DNA from: an uncultured Flavobacteriaceae bacterium
Lineage (GTDB): Bacteria > Bacteroidota > Bacteroidia > Flavobacteriales > Flavobacteriaceae
DNA length: 59,619 nucleotides
Assembly: GCA_913020295.1 (NCBI GenBank)
Contig: CAJWAA010000015.1
Span: 1-59,619 of the forward strand
Direction: 5' to 3'
Shown: in pieces, positions 10,147 to 18,292 of the stretch
Layout: every line of letters starts with the position of its first letter
Position numbering within the stretch: position 1 is the stretch's first letter
Notes under the pieces: generated by a model
Told to the model about the DNA's origin: nothing
Databases searched by the model: none
Seen by the model: only the letters and a program-made list of their open reading frames with translations
Translations under genes and position numbers: made by a program

Positions 10147-10431
10147 ATGAATAATTTTGATGTTTTAGAAGATAGAGTTGTTCAGTTACTTAATAAGCTA
10201 AAAGAAAATCATCTGTTAATTAACAAATTACATTCGGAAAAATCTCATTTTGAAGAAGAGTCTAATTCACTAAAAACTCAAATTTCAGAACTCAAAAAAG
10301 AGAATGAATCATTAAGGATGGCCAATTCTTTACTTGGCAGTAAAGAAAGTAAAGCGATTACCAAGCGTAAAATAAATAGTTTAATCAAGGAAGTTGATTT
10401 TTGCATCAACCAGCTTTCAGAGATTAGATAA
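10147..10431 (+). CDS. Small coiled-coil protein next to ZapA
   Basis: The 94-residue soluble protein consists almost wholly of a predicted coiled coil: regular Leu/Ile heptads from about residue 8 to 60 and many Lys/Glu. The C terminus (about 75-94) is a second short helix. It ends 3 bases before zapA, so the two are cotranscribed. Size, coiled coil and partner suggest a division-associated protein comparable in architecture to ZapB, but this is inference from context; I do not recognise the sequence itself. Confidence 0.7.
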   Translation: MNNFDVLEDRVVQLLNKLKENHLLINKLHSEKSHFEEESNSLKTQISELKKENESLRMANSLLGSKESKAITKRKINSLIKEVDFCINQLSEIR

Positions 10432-10434
10432 ATT

Positions 10435-10725
10435 ATGAGTGAAAATATAAAAATTAAATTAACTATTGCCGAGAGAGTATATCCATTAACGATTTCATCG
10501 GATCAGGAAGCCTCTCTAAGAATTTCGGCAAAAAAAATTGACGATATGACCAAACAGTTAGAACAAAACTATGCTGTTCGTGACAAACAAGATGTTTTGG
10601 CCATGTGTGCTTTGCAATACGCCGCTCAATTGGAAAATCAGCTTAACAAAAATACCATAGGAGATGTTTCGGTTAAAACCAATGAATTGATTGAATTGAT
10701 TGATTTACACCTCTCCAATTACTAA
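10435..10725 (+). CDS. zapA: Cell division protein ZapA
   Basis: This 96-residue protein starts with a short beta strand (IKLTIAERVYPLTI), followed by ASLRISAKKID and a long helix with a coiled-coil end, the ZapA layout. The phrase DVLAMCALQYAAQLE is typical of flavobacterial ZapA. The family binds FtsZ and bundles its filaments at midcell. The position just before a 6S-type RNA and rny supports the call. Confidence 0.88.
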   Translation: MSENIKIKLTIAERVYPLTISSDQEASLRISAKKIDDMTKQLEQNYAVRDKQDVLAMCALQYAAQLENQLNKNTIGDVSVKTNELIELIDLHLSNY

Positions 10726-10748
10726 GTTCTTTAAATAAAATACAATCT

Positions 10749-10910
10749 GCCTGTATTGGTGATTTTTTGATAAACTCAACGAGCTTTAATTTAAGAGAGG
10801 TGAGTTATGACTGTAAAAGCATGCTGCCTTGAGCAGATCCTTGATCAGTTGTGTAGCCTCATACCTGTTTATTTAGGAGTTTATACGAAAACTCTTTGCT
10901 AATACAGGCT
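10749..10910 (+). ncRNA. ssrS: 6S RNA, flavobacterial type (6S-Flavo)
   Basis: This gene-free segment between zapA and rny folds into a long closed structure. Bases 10749-10760 pair with 10898-10909 (12 bp with two G-T pairs), and an inner stem pairs 10798-10804 with 10858-10866 around a bulge. A run of six T follows the terminal stem. The zapA-rny interval is a known site of the Bacteroidota 6S RNA. 6S RNA binds RNA polymerase holoenzyme and tunes transcription in stationary phase. Identity rests on location and fold, not on a covariance-model score. Confidence 0.75.
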
Positions 10911-10937
10911 TTTTTAATGATATAAAAAACGAATTAA

Positions 10938-12503
10938 ATGGAAGTGAGTACCAATATAATAATATTTACAGCTATCGCCATACTGATTGGAATTGGCATC
11001 GGAATCTTTATCCAGCGCAGAAAAAATACCACACAATTGGACGATGCTAGCACAGAGTCCAAGGAAATAATCAATCAAGCCAAAAGACAGGCAGATCAGA
11101 TTAAAAGTGAAAAAATACTTCAGGCCAAGGAACGCTTTATCGAGTTAAAGTCCGAGCATGAGAAGGTTATCTTTCAAAGAGAAAAGAAAATCTCTGAGAT
11201 AGAGAACCGATTGAGAGATAAAGAAAATAAACTCAATAATGACCTTGATAATAATAAAAACCTCTCCCACTCATTGGAACAAAAAAATGCATCTATCCAA
11301 AAAAGATTAGAGAAATTAGATCTCAGAGAGAAAGAGCTTAAAGCCTCTCATAAAATTCAAGTAGAAAAACTTGAAATTATTTCCGGTTTATCCGCCAATG
11401 AAGCCAAAAAAGAGTTAATAGATTCTCTCCATAAGCAAGCTCAGTTGGACGCTATGGCCTTTGTCCAGAATACCTTGGAGGAGGCAAAATTGACTGTAGA
11501 GCAAGAAGCCAAAAAAATAATTATTAACACCATTCAACGTGTAGGTACAGAAGAGTCGATTGAAAATTGTGTTTCTGTATTTAATTTGGATTCGGATGAT
11601 GTCAAAGGAAGGATCATAGGTAGAGAAGGGAGAAACATCCGAGCTATTGAGGCAGCTACGGGAGTTGAAATTATAGTTGATGATACCCCCGAAGCTATCA
11701 TTCTCTCGTGTTTTGATCCTGTGCGTCGAGAAATTGCCCGTTTATCATTGCATCGACTGGTTACTGATGGGAGAATCCATCCCGCAAGGATCGAGGAGGT
11801 AGTGAATAAGACCATCAAACAAATAAAAAATGAGATCATAGAGGTGGGTAAAACTGCAGTGATTGATTTGGGTATTCATGGTCTTCATCCAGAACTTATC
11901 AAAATTGTTGGAAGAATGAAATACCGATCCTCTTATGGCCAAAATCTATTGCAACATTCTAGAGAAGTGGCCAAATTATGTGGAGTGATGGCATCAGAAC
12001 TAGGTTTGAATCCTAAACTGGCCAAGCGAGCAGGCTTATTACACGACATTGGTAAAGTTCCTGAGGAAGAAACTGAATCTCCTCACGCTATTTTGGGCAT
12101 GGAGTGGGCCGAAAAATATGGAGAGAAAAAAGAAGTTTGTAATGCAATAGGTGCTCATCATGACGAAATCGAAATGACTTCATTATTTTCTCCTATCGTT
12201 CAGGTTTGTGACGCTATTTCTGGGGCTAGACCTGGAGCCAGACGTCAGGTTCTTGATAGTTATGTTCAACGTTTGAAAGACTTGGAAAATATTGCATATG
12301 ATTTTAATGGAGTTAATAAAGCATATGCTATTCAGGCTGGCCGCGAACTTCGGGTGATTGTAGAAAGTGAAAAAGTTTCCGATGACCAAGCTGCTGAACT
12401 GTCATTTCAAATCTCGCAAAAAATTCAAACTGACATGACTTACCCTGGACAGGTTAAGGTCACTGTTATACGGGAAACAAGATCAGTTAACGTCGCCAAA
12501 TAA
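10938..12503 (+). CDS. rny: Ribonuclease Y
   Basis: The 521-residue protein has an N-terminal membrane anchor (about 5-25), a long charged coiled coil (about 35-190), a KH RNA-binding domain ([13 protein letters not shown] near 220) and an HD domain with LLHDIGKVP near 370. RNase Y is a membrane-bound endoribonuclease that starts mRNA decay. Its stop codon abuts the stop of the convergent TauE-like gene with no base between. Confidence 0.96.
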   Translation: MEVSTNIIIFTAIAILIGIGIGIFIQRRKNTTQLDDASTESKEIINQAKRQADQIKSEKILQAKERFIELKSEHEKVIFQREKKISEIENRLRDKENKLNNDLDNNKNLSHSLEQKNASIQKRLEKLDLREKELKASHKIQVEKLEIISGLSANEAKKELIDSLHKQAQLDAMAFVQNTLEEAKLTVEQEAKKIIINTIQRVGTEESIENCVSVFNLDSDDVKGRIIGREGRNIRAIEAATGVEIIVDDTPEAIILSCFDPVRREIARLSLHRLVTDGRIHPARIEEVVNKTIKQIKNEIIEVGKTAVIDLGIHGLHPELIKIVGRMKYRSSYGQNLLQHSREVAKLCGVMASELGLNPKLAKRAGLLHDIGKVPEEETESPHAILGMEWAEKYGEKKEVCNAIGAHHDEIEMTSLFSPIVQVCDAISGARPGARRQVLDSYVQRLKDLENIAYDFNGVNKAYAIQAGRELRVIVESEKVSDDQAAELSFQISQKIQTDMTYPGQVKVTVIRETRSVNVAK

Positions 12504-13271
12504 TTATTGGAATAAAATTGCTATACCACCCAGTCCAGTGAGTAAAAGGATCAACTGACGGTAGCTTTTATTTTTTATTTTCCTGACCAATATGACCCCT
12601 AAACCAAAACCTAAAATAACAGTTGGGATCAAACTTAAACTGATCTGAAATGATTCCTCATTAATTGTTCCCCAAGACCATATATGAAAAGGAACTTTGA
12701 ATACATTAATAATAAAAAACAACCAAGCAGCAGTGCCAATGAATTCGTTTTTAGGCAATTTGATGGCCAAAAAATAGATGTTTGAAAACGCTCCTGCCAA
12801 ATTGCCTACCATCGTGGTAAAGCCTGCAATTATTCCCATTAGTGCAGCAAAACTCCAGTGGGTTGGTACTTTTCTGTCTTTCTTTCGTTCCCAAAAATAC
12901 ATCATTACTACACTAATAAGAATGATGATGGCTATGCCTGATTTAAAAAGATCCTCTGGTAGATTTTTACCCAAAAGTACCCCAGCCAATACTCCTGCCG
13001 CCATCCATGGTAAAAGTTTGATTAGATAGATCCACTTTACGTGTCGGTTATAGTAGATAACCGCCAATATGTCTCCACAGATCAACAGAGGCATTAATAT
13101 TCCCGTGGATTCCTTAGCTCCGTAAACCAAAGCAAAACCCGTAACGATCAATACTGCCAATCCTTTAATACCAGATTTAGCAATTCCAAGAATTAAAGCA
13201 GCACCCAAGGATATAGTGAAAGCGAGACTCAGAAAGGGAACAGTATTTTGCAGTAGCAACAGTGAAACCAA
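12504..13271 (-). CDS. Sulfite exporter TauE/SafE family protein
   Basis: This polytopic membrane protein of about 255 residues has 7-8 hydrophobic segments, with the half-repeat motif LGIAKSGIKGL in the first and GIIAGFTTMVGNLAG in the second, as in TauE/SafE (DUF81) permeases. Family members export or import sulfonates and related anions; the substrate here is unknown. The only plausible start is TTG at 13271; no ATG lies close upstream. Confidence 0.85.
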   Translation of the reverse strand: MVSLLLLQNTVPFLSLAFTISLGAALILGIAKSGIKGLAVLIVTGFALVYGAKESTGILMPLLICGDILAVIYYNRHVKWIYLIKLLPWMAAGVLAGVLLGKNLPEDLFKSGIAIIILISVVMMYFWERKKDRKVPTHWSFAALMGIIAGFTTMVGNLAGAFSNIYFLAIKLPKNEFIGTAAWLFFIINVFKVPFHIWSWGTINEESFQISLSLIPTVILGFGLGVILVRKIKNKSYRQLILLLTGLGGIAILFQ

Positions 13272-13519
13272 TTGGTTTAGCAGTATGCAAAGCTATTGAA
13301 TAAATTTCTTATACTCCAGATTCAGAAAGAATTTTTATAAAATTTTATTTATAAAGTCTAAGGACTTTTTAAAACTCCTAATCATTTTTTTTGTTAAAAA
13401 AGAAGAAAAATTAGTGCATCCCGCAATAACTAAAATTAATTTCTTTTGCATAATGAAATTTTCTTGCCTCACTTATTCCATTTTTATTACATTTAGAAAA
13501 ATCATTCAATTTAATTAAT

Positions 13520-14620
13520 ATGGAAAAATCAAACGGAAGATTATTGTCCCTAGATGTATTTAGGGGGCTTACTATCATCTTGATGATCATAGTCAATGAC
13601 CCAGGTTCGTGGAGCCATGTTTACGCTCCTCTTCTGCATGCAAATTGGAATGGATTGACACCCACGGATTATATTTTCCCCTCTTTTATTTTTATCCTTG
13701 GGATTTCAATCGTGCTGTCACTAACCAAGCAAAGTGAAAAAGGAATGACTAGAGAACAACTGGTTAAAAAAATATTGCTTCGCAGTTTAAAAATTTATTT
13801 AGTGGGTCTCTTACTTTGGCTGTGGCCTTCCTTTGATTTTGGTCGGATCCGATGGGTGGGGGTCTTGCCCCGTATTGCATTGGTTTTTATGGTCTGTGCT
13901 TTACTTTTTCTTTATACCAAAAGAAAGACCCAATTGATCATTGCCGCTGTCATCCTGTTGTTATACTGGTTGGTAATGATGTACCTTCCAGTTCCTGGAA
14001 TTGGTATACCCGATTTGAGTGAACCCGGAAAAAATTGGGCAAATTACTTGGATCAAAATTATTTACCCGGTTATCTGTGGGAAGAAACCTGGGATCCCGA
14101 AGGAATTCTCAGCTCATTTCCTGCAGTGGTAACAGGATTGTTGGGAATGATGGCAGGATTTATTTTGATTTCCAAGACTGAACTTAAAGACAAGCTTATT
14201 CAATTATTCCTACTCGCGGCCTCGCTGCTGATAATGGGAGACATAGCTCAATATTTTTTCCCAATAAATAAAGGTATTTGGAGTAGCTCTTTTGTTTTGA
14301 TGGCCGGGGGTATCAGTTGTATACTTCTGGCTTATTTTGTCTATTTTATCGACATTAAGGGGCAAGACACCAAATTTAAATTTGCCAGGGTTTTTGGAGT
14401 GAATGCTATTTTTGCCTATTCATTGGCTGGTATTTTTTACACCATTTTCTATAGCGAAAAACTTTGGGGTGTTTCTTTAAGTGTTACCTATATGGAACAA
14501 ATCATTTCGATTGGAATACCCCCAAAATTAGGCTCCTTACTTTATGCCTTGTTTTATGTTTTTGTAATTTGGATTCCTACCTATATGCTGTTCAAACGTA
14601 AAATCTATATTAAACTTTAA
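13520..14620 (+). CDS. HGSNAT/NagX-like acyltransferase family membrane protein (DUF5009)
   Basis: The 366-residue protein has about 10 membrane segments. The N terminus LSLDVFRGLTIILMIIVND and the following HANWNGLTPTDYIFP are characteristic of the heparan-alpha-glucosaminide N-acetyltransferase/NagX group. In bacteria these proteins occur in GlcNAc-use loci, where a role in transport or acetylation of amino sugars across the inner membrane has been proposed. Here the context is the same: symporter, nagB and hexosaminidase follow on the same strand. Confidence 0.85.
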   Translation: MEKSNGRLLSLDVFRGLTIILMIIVNDPGSWSHVYAPLLHANWNGLTPTDYIFPSFIFILGISIVLSLTKQSEKGMTREQLVKKILLRSLKIYLVGLLLWLWPSFDFGRIRWVGVLPRIALVFMVCALLFLYTKRKTQLIIAAVILLLYWLVMMYLPVPGIGIPDLSEPGKNWANYLDQNYLPGYLWEETWDPEGILSSFPAVVTGLLGMMAGFILISKTELKDKLIQLFLLAASLLIMGDIAQYFFPINKGIWSSSFVLMAGGISCILLAYFVYFIDIKGQDTKFKFARVFGVNAIFAYSLAGIFYTIFYSEKLWGVSLSVTYMEQIISIGIPPKLGSLLYALFYVFVIWIPTYMLFKRKIYIKL

Positions 14621-14663
14621 GTACTATGACGCAATACCTCAACTTTTCAGCCTCCTTTATTTA

Positions 14664-14671
14664 TATATTTG
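14664..14671 (+). promoter_or_regulatory. -7 box upstream of the DUF4212-symporter pair
   Basis: TATATTTG matches TAnnTTTG, 18 bases before the DUF4212 start; no clear -33 element. Confidence 0.4.
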
Positions 14672-14689
14672 GTTCACTAAACCAAAAAA

Positions 14690-14938
14690 ATGAAAAATAA
14701 ACAGACTTATTGGAAAACCAATTTGAAATATTTGGTTATACTATTATCTATATGGTTTACAGTTTCCTATGGCTTCGGGATCTTATTGGCCGACCAACTC
14801 AATCAAATTCAAATGGGAGGTTTTAAGTTGGGTTTCTGGTTTGCTCAACAAGGAGCTATTTTTATTTTTGTGATTCTGATTTTTGTATACATATATCTGA
14901 TGAATCGATTGGATCGAAAATTTAAAAATAAAAAATAA
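14690..14938 (+). CDS. DUF4212 domain protein, small partner of the symporter
   Basis: This 82-residue protein has two membrane segments (about 14-32 and 48-69) and a basic C terminus. The YWKTNLKYLV start and GFWFAQQGAIFIFV are typical of DUF4212 proteins, which are almost always encoded directly before a VC_2705-type sodium/solute symporter and are taken as its small subunit. The stop overlaps the symporter start by one base (TAATG), indicating translational coupling. Confidence 0.9.
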   Translation: MKNKQTYWKTNLKYLVILLSIWFTVSYGFGILLADQLNQIQMGGFKLGFWFAQQGAIFIFVILIFVYIYLMNRLDRKFKNKK

Positions 14939-16608
14939 TGGAATTGCAATATTGGATTTGGATAGCCGTAGGACTGAGTTTTACCCTTTATATTACAATT
15001 GCCATTGCTTCAAGAGCTTCATCTACAGGTGAATTTTACATTGCAGGTAAGGGTGTTCCCCCCATCGCCAATGGGATGGCCACTGCCGCCGATTGGATGT
15101 CGGCCGCTTCATTTATTTCGATGGCTGGGATCATTTCTTTCAATGGTTATGATGGATCAGTATACCTAATGGGTTGGACAGGTGGCTATGTTTTGCTGGC
15201 ACTTTTATTGGCACCTTACTTAAGAAAATTTGGAAAATTTACGGTTCCAGATTTTATTGGTGATCGCTATTATTCTAATGTGGCGCGAGGCGTGGCTGTT
15301 TTTTGTGCTTTGATAGTCTCATTTACATATATCGCCGGACAAATGCGCGGAGTAGGTGTGGTGTTTTCGCGTTATTTAGAGGTTGATATTACTACAGGTG
15401 TACTTATCGGAATGTTAATAGTTCTTTTCTATGCAGTATTGGGTGGAATGAAAGGTATTACTTATACACAAGTGGCTCAGTACTGTGTGCTGATTTTTGC
15501 CTTTATGTTGCCAGCTATCTTTATTTCTTTAATGATTACTGGTAATGCAATTCCTCAAATTGGCTTTGGATCGACAGGTAGTGATGGGGTTTATCTGCTA
15601 GATAAATTAGACGGTTTACATCGTGAATTGGGCTTCCACGAATATACCTCGGGTAAAAAAACAATTTTGGACGTATTTCTTATTACTGCTGCGCTGATGG
15701 TTGGAACGGCAGGATTGCCTCATGTTATCGTTCGATTTTTTACTGTAAAAAAAGTTAGTGATGCCCGAAAATCTGCAGGTTGGGCTTTACTTTTTATAGC
15801 CATTTTGTATACTACAGCTCCTGCCGTAGCAGTTTTTTCCAGAACGAATTTGATTGAAACCGTAAGCAATAAATCATATAACGCCCTACCGGAATGGTTC
15901 AACAAATGGGAGGCTACTGGACTGATTACCTACGTGGATAAAAACCAAGACGGCTTGGTTCAATATTTGGCTGACTCCCAACTCAACGAATTGAAAGTTG
16001 ACGCGGACATTATGGTTTTAGCCAATCCTGAGATTGCCGATTTACCCAATTGGGTAATAGCTATTATGGCAGCAGGAGCTTTGGCGGCAGCACTCTCAAC
16101 GGCTGCAGGACTCTTGCTTGTTATCTCTTCTTCTGTATCCCACGACTTGATAAAAAAAATGATCAAACCTGATGTGAGTGAAAAAGGGGAATTGATTGCC
16201 GCCCGCTTGTCTGCAGTGGGTGCTGTGATTTTGGCTGCCTATTTTGGCATCAATCCCCCAGGTTTTGTTGCTGCAACTGTTGCACTGGCTTTTGGCCTAG
16301 CTGCTGCCTCGTTCTTTCCCGCCATAGTTATGGGAATTTTTAGTAAACGAATGAATAAAGAAGGTGCGGTTGCAGGTATGGTGGTCGGAATACTTTTGAT
16401 GTTATTTTATATGACTAAATTCAAATTCGGATGGTTTGGCGGTGGGACTGAAAAAGATTGGTGGTTAGGAATCTCACCTGAGGGTTTTGGATCTTTTGCC
16501 ATGATGGTCAATTTCATCGTATCTATTGCCATATCAAGATTTACCCCTGCTCCAGATACCGAAATTCAGAAACTGATTGAAGACATCAGAAATCCCGATG
16601 AGGAATAA
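14938..16608 (+). CDS. Sodium/solute symporter, VC_2705 subfamily
   Basis: This 556-residue SSS-family permease has about 13 membrane segments. EFYIAGKGVPPIANGMATAAD near the N terminus and GTAGLPHVIVRFFTVK near 260 are marks of the DUF4212-paired subfamily. A loop near residues 334-346 reads DKNQDGLVQYLAD, resembling an EF-hand calcium loop without its last acidic ligand. Relatives take up acetate and other small organic acids; location beside nagX and nagB may point to acetate from deacetylation or to a sugar. Substrate is not determined. Confidence 0.88.
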   Translation: MELQYWIWIAVGLSFTLYITIAIASRASSTGEFYIAGKGVPPIANGMATAADWMSAASFISMAGIISFNGYDGSVYLMGWTGGYVLLALLLAPYLRKFGKFTVPDFIGDRYYSNVARGVAVFCALIVSFTYIAGQMRGVGVVFSRYLEVDITTGVLIGMLIVLFYAVLGGMKGITYTQVAQYCVLIFAFMLPAIFISLMITGNAIPQIGFGSTGSDGVYLLDKLDGLHRELGFHEYTSGKKTILDVFLITAALMVGTAGLPHVIVRFFTVKKVSDARKSAGWALLFIAILYTTAPAVAVFSRTNLIETVSNKSYNALPEWFNKWEATGLITYVDKNQDGLVQYLADSQLNELKVDADIMVLANPEIADLPNWVIAIMAAGALAAALSTAAGLLLVISSSVSHDLIKKMIKPDVSEKGELIAARLSAVGAVILAAYFGINPPGFVAATVALAFGLAAASFFPAIVMGIFSKRMNKEGAVAGMVVGILLMLFYMTKFKFGWFGGGTEKDWWLGISPEGFGSFAMMVNFIVSIAISRFTPAPDTEIQKLIEDIRNPDEE

Positions 16609-16720
16609 AATTATTTTTAAAGCTTTTTAAAGGGTTTAATCATTTACGTTCAACCCTCATTAATAGGATTTTTTTAATGGATATAATAAATTGTAACTAA
16701 CGTAACTTTAATTTAGATTT

Positions 16721-17458
16721 TTGAAAAAAGAACTTCGTTTGTTTTTATCAATGCTGCTGATTATTTTTTTGAATAAAGGATGCATCATAAAAAAAAATGA
16801 CTCCTTAGAGGAAATTGAAATAACAAAAATTCTGATGTATCTGGATTGGCCGAATATGGCACGTTATGATGCACAAAACAAAGAAGTAAATCTGGAAAAA
16901 AACAATGACCGTGTTGTCTTTATGGGAAACTCTATCACTGAGGGCTGGTCTCATCATATGCCTGAGATGTTTGACAATCAAACATACATTAATAGGGGTA
17001 TAGGTGGTCAAACAACTCCTCAGATGCTTTTGCGTTTTAGACAGGATGTGATTGCACTCGAACCTAAGCTTGTTGTTATACTGGCCGGTACAAATGACAT
17101 AGCAGGGAACACACCGCTGAAGGATTTAGAGACTGTGGCAGGTCATTTGTTTTCTATGGCTGAGTTGGCGAGTGAGAATGACATCAAGGTAATTTTGTGT
17201 TCCGTTATTCCGGCTGCGGAATATCCATGGAGAAAGGGTAAGAATCCTCACATTAAAATCCCTCAGCTTAACCAAATGATCCGAAATTATTGTGATAAAA
17301 ATGATCATTATTTTTTGGATTATTTCAGTGCAATGACTGATGGTGATAATGGCTTGATTGAAAGTTATGGATACGACGGTGTGCATCCTGATGATGACGG
17401 GTATAGGGTAATGTCAGAATTGGTCGAGAAGGCAATAGATGAATTACTTGATCGATAA
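16721..17458 (+). CDS. SGNH/GDSL hydrolase family lipoprotein
   Basis: The 245-residue protein starts at TTG 16721; this start is needed to keep the lipoprotein signal (KKELR, hydrophobic run, lipobox LNKGC near 21). The SGNH blocks are all visible: GNSITEGW with the nucleophile Ser, GGQTT, AGTND and DGVHPDDDGY with the catalytic Asp-His. These enzymes are lipases/esterases, often acetyl-esterases acting on glycans. The site is periplasmic or outer membrane. It sits within the amino-sugar locus. Confidence 0.85.
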   Translation: MKKELRLFLSMLLIIFLNKGCIIKKNDSLEEIEITKILMYLDWPNMARYDAQNKEVNLEKNNDRVVFMGNSITEGWSHHMPEMFDNQTYINRGIGGQTTPQMLLRFRQDVIALEPKLVVILAGTNDIAGNTPLKDLETVAGHLFSMAELASENDIKVILCSVIPAAEYPWRKGKNPHIKIPQLNQMIRNYCDKNDHYFLDYFSAMTDGDNGLIESYGYDGVHPDDDGYRVMSELVEKAIDELLDR

Positions 17459-17470
17459 TAATATCCCGAA

Positions 17471-18157
17471 TTAACTGAATTTTAAGGTTGAGGCCACTAC
17501 CTTTTCAATGATTTTTAAATCAGAGATGGGTTCGCATTTACCTGTTTTATTCGAGCCCTTTGCGGATAGGTGGATTTCATTAAATCCTGATTTAAAAAAA
17601 AGTTCACAATTTTGATCGTTAATTCCACCTCCAGGCATGATTATGATCTCATCTTTTGAAATGTTTTGAAGTTCAACCAATAAATCCAGTCCTTGGACTG
17701 CTTCAACTTGTTGACCGGAAGTCAAGACCCTGTTGAACCCTAAATCCATAATTTTTTTTAAAGATTCTTTTGGATTGATGACCTGATCAAAAGCCCTGTG
17801 AAATGTCAAATCTAAAGATTGAGCGATTTTTACCCAGTTTTTAAGTATTTTTAAAGGCAATGAATGATCTTTGTTTAATGCTCCTATGACTACCCCACTT
17901 GCACCCAATGATCGGGCCATTTCAATTTGCACTGCTATCGTTTTAACCTCTTTTGAGGTGTAAACAAAATTCCCACTACGAGGTCGAATTAGGACGTGAA
18001 CAGGAACAGATGTTTGGTCTAAGACATCTTTTAAAAATCCTGATGTGGGGGTAATTCCATCTAATAATAAATTCTCACAAAGTTCTATTCGAGATGCACC
18101 TCCTTTGATAGCTTTGTGAAATGACGCAAGGGAAGAACAGCATATTTCAATAATCAT
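17471..18157 (-). CDS. cutC: Copper homeostasis protein CutC
   Basis: This 228-residue TIM-barrel protein has the strong CutC start EICCSSLASFHKAIKGGASRIELCENL, shown here in part only as IELCENLLLDGITPTSG, plus HRAFDQ and IMPGGGIN. CutC was named for copper tolerance, but its biochemical role remains unclear. The start at ATG 18157 is preferred to TTG at 18166. It is convergent with the SGNH gene and faces away from nagB. Confidence 0.9.
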   Translation of the reverse strand: MIIEICCSSLASFHKAIKGGASRIELCENLLLDGITPTSGFLKDVLDQTSVPVHVLIRPRSGNFVYTSKEVKTIAVQIEMARSLGASGVVIGALNKDHSLPLKILKNWVKIAQSLDLTFHRAFDQVINPKESLKKIMDLGFNRVLTSGQQVEAVQGLDLLVELQNISKDEIIIMPGGGINDQNCELFFKSGFNEIHLSAKGSNKTGKCEPISDLKIIEKVVASTLKFS

Positions 18158-18292
18158 AATAATCAATTTGGTTATCTAATAATATTATTTTTTTTTAATA
18201 TTTCGTTTTAAACTCAACTTTATTTTTTCCTTTTACTTTAATTAAATAGGGCTATATTTACCTAGTTGAAAATCCTGCACAACTCCTCTAAA

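Noticed and set aside
12504-12510. Zero-base gap between convergent rny and TauE-like stops
   Set aside because: Unusual but only a sign of compaction; no regulatory structure visible.
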